From the NCBI GenBank assembly GCA_031280705.1, contig JAITGJ010000158.1, positions 1-6,049 on the forward strand: a stretch of 6,049 nucleotides of DNA, written 5' to 3'. Positions 5,866-6,049 of this stretch are shown here, piece after piece (positions within the stretch are counted from its first letter, which is position 1; the number at the start of each line of letters is the position of its first letter). Below the pieces are notes generated by a model. That model saw nothing but the letters and a program-made list of their open reading frames with translations. It made no database searches and was not told the origin of the DNA. The stretch comes from Spirochaetaceae bacterium (GTDB taxonomy: Bacteria; Spirochaetota; Spirochaetia; Treponematales; Breznakiellaceae). The position numbers and the translations under genes are program-made.

Positions 5866-6049
5866 CACGAAAAAGGAGGGACGGCACTAGAAACACGCTC
5901 CTTCGCCCCGCCCCGGCGTGCCGGATGTCCGCTTCGCTCGCTGCCTGCGGCGCGGCCATACGGGAACCGGGCGGCGTTCAGAGCGCAACGTACAGCTTTG
6001 CCACACCGCGCCTGTTGTGCTAGGCTGGGGGTATCGATGTTGCCGTCGA
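5866..6049. other. Right-edge GC-rich region with no supported gene
   Basis: A minus-strand frame is open from the right edge (6047) to the TAA at 5864-5862, giving 61 codons rich in Arg, Ala and Gly (for example SLAQQARCGKAVRCALNAAR). It has no recognisable domain, and its composition is what random GC-rich sequence gives, so I do not call it a gene. It could be the 3' end of a gene or dispersed repeat that starts outside the window. A plus-strand AAGGAGG at 5873-5879 has no start codon at the right distance. Confidence 0.4.

Noticed and set aside
5108..6049. Integron cassette sites (attC)
   Set aside because: GTTGTGC at 6014-6020 resembles one core site, but I found no matching partner at the expected spacing and no integrase.
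1..6049. CRISPR array, tRNA or rRNA
   Set aside because: No regularly spaced direct repeats, no tRNA-like cloverleaf and no conserved rRNA segments were seen on either strand.

Overview
The window is ordinary bacterial DNA with a GC-rich bias. It carries four intact plus-strand genes, followed by a minus-strand toxin-antitoxin remnant and a small non-coding mobile element. The gene content would fit a Treponema-like spirochaete, possibly a host- or termite-gut-associated one. That assignment is an inference from the style of the chemoreceptor and the toxin-antitoxin proteins; no rRNA or other marker gene is present.

Positions 1-4330: a hairpin at the left edge probably belongs to the end of an upstream gene. 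A consensus -10 box and a leader of about 100 nt precede a secreted papain-family (C1) cysteine peptidase with a DUF4384-like C-terminal domain. The next gene is a two-transmembrane methyl-accepting chemotaxis protein. Its stop codon overlaps (ATGA) the start of an acyl-ACP thioesterase, so those two are almost certainly co-translated. All three may form one operon, because no convincing terminator lies between the peptidase and the chemoreceptor.

Positions 4331-5107: a GC-rich intergenic stretch holds an 8-T run and nested hairpins. It leads into a DinB-family four-helix-bundle protein with a strong Shine-Dalgarno sequence. That gene is followed by a perfect 8-bp stem closed by a TTCG tetraloop.

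Positions 5108-6049: this part looks accessory. It holds a GC-rich non-coding stretch, a compact 129-bp MITE-like element, and a BrnTA-like toxin-antitoxin pair on the minus strand. The MITE has near-identical terminal inverted repeats, an internal 13-bp perfect palindrome and a TAA target duplication. The antitoxin is intact, but the toxin reading frame is broken by an internal amber codon at its codon 27. The rightmost 190 bases carry no gene I can defend.

I see no convincing new multi-gene system. The best leads are the MITE next to the toxin-antitoxin locus, the amber-broken toxin beside an intact antitoxin, and the chemoreceptor/thioesterase translational coupling.
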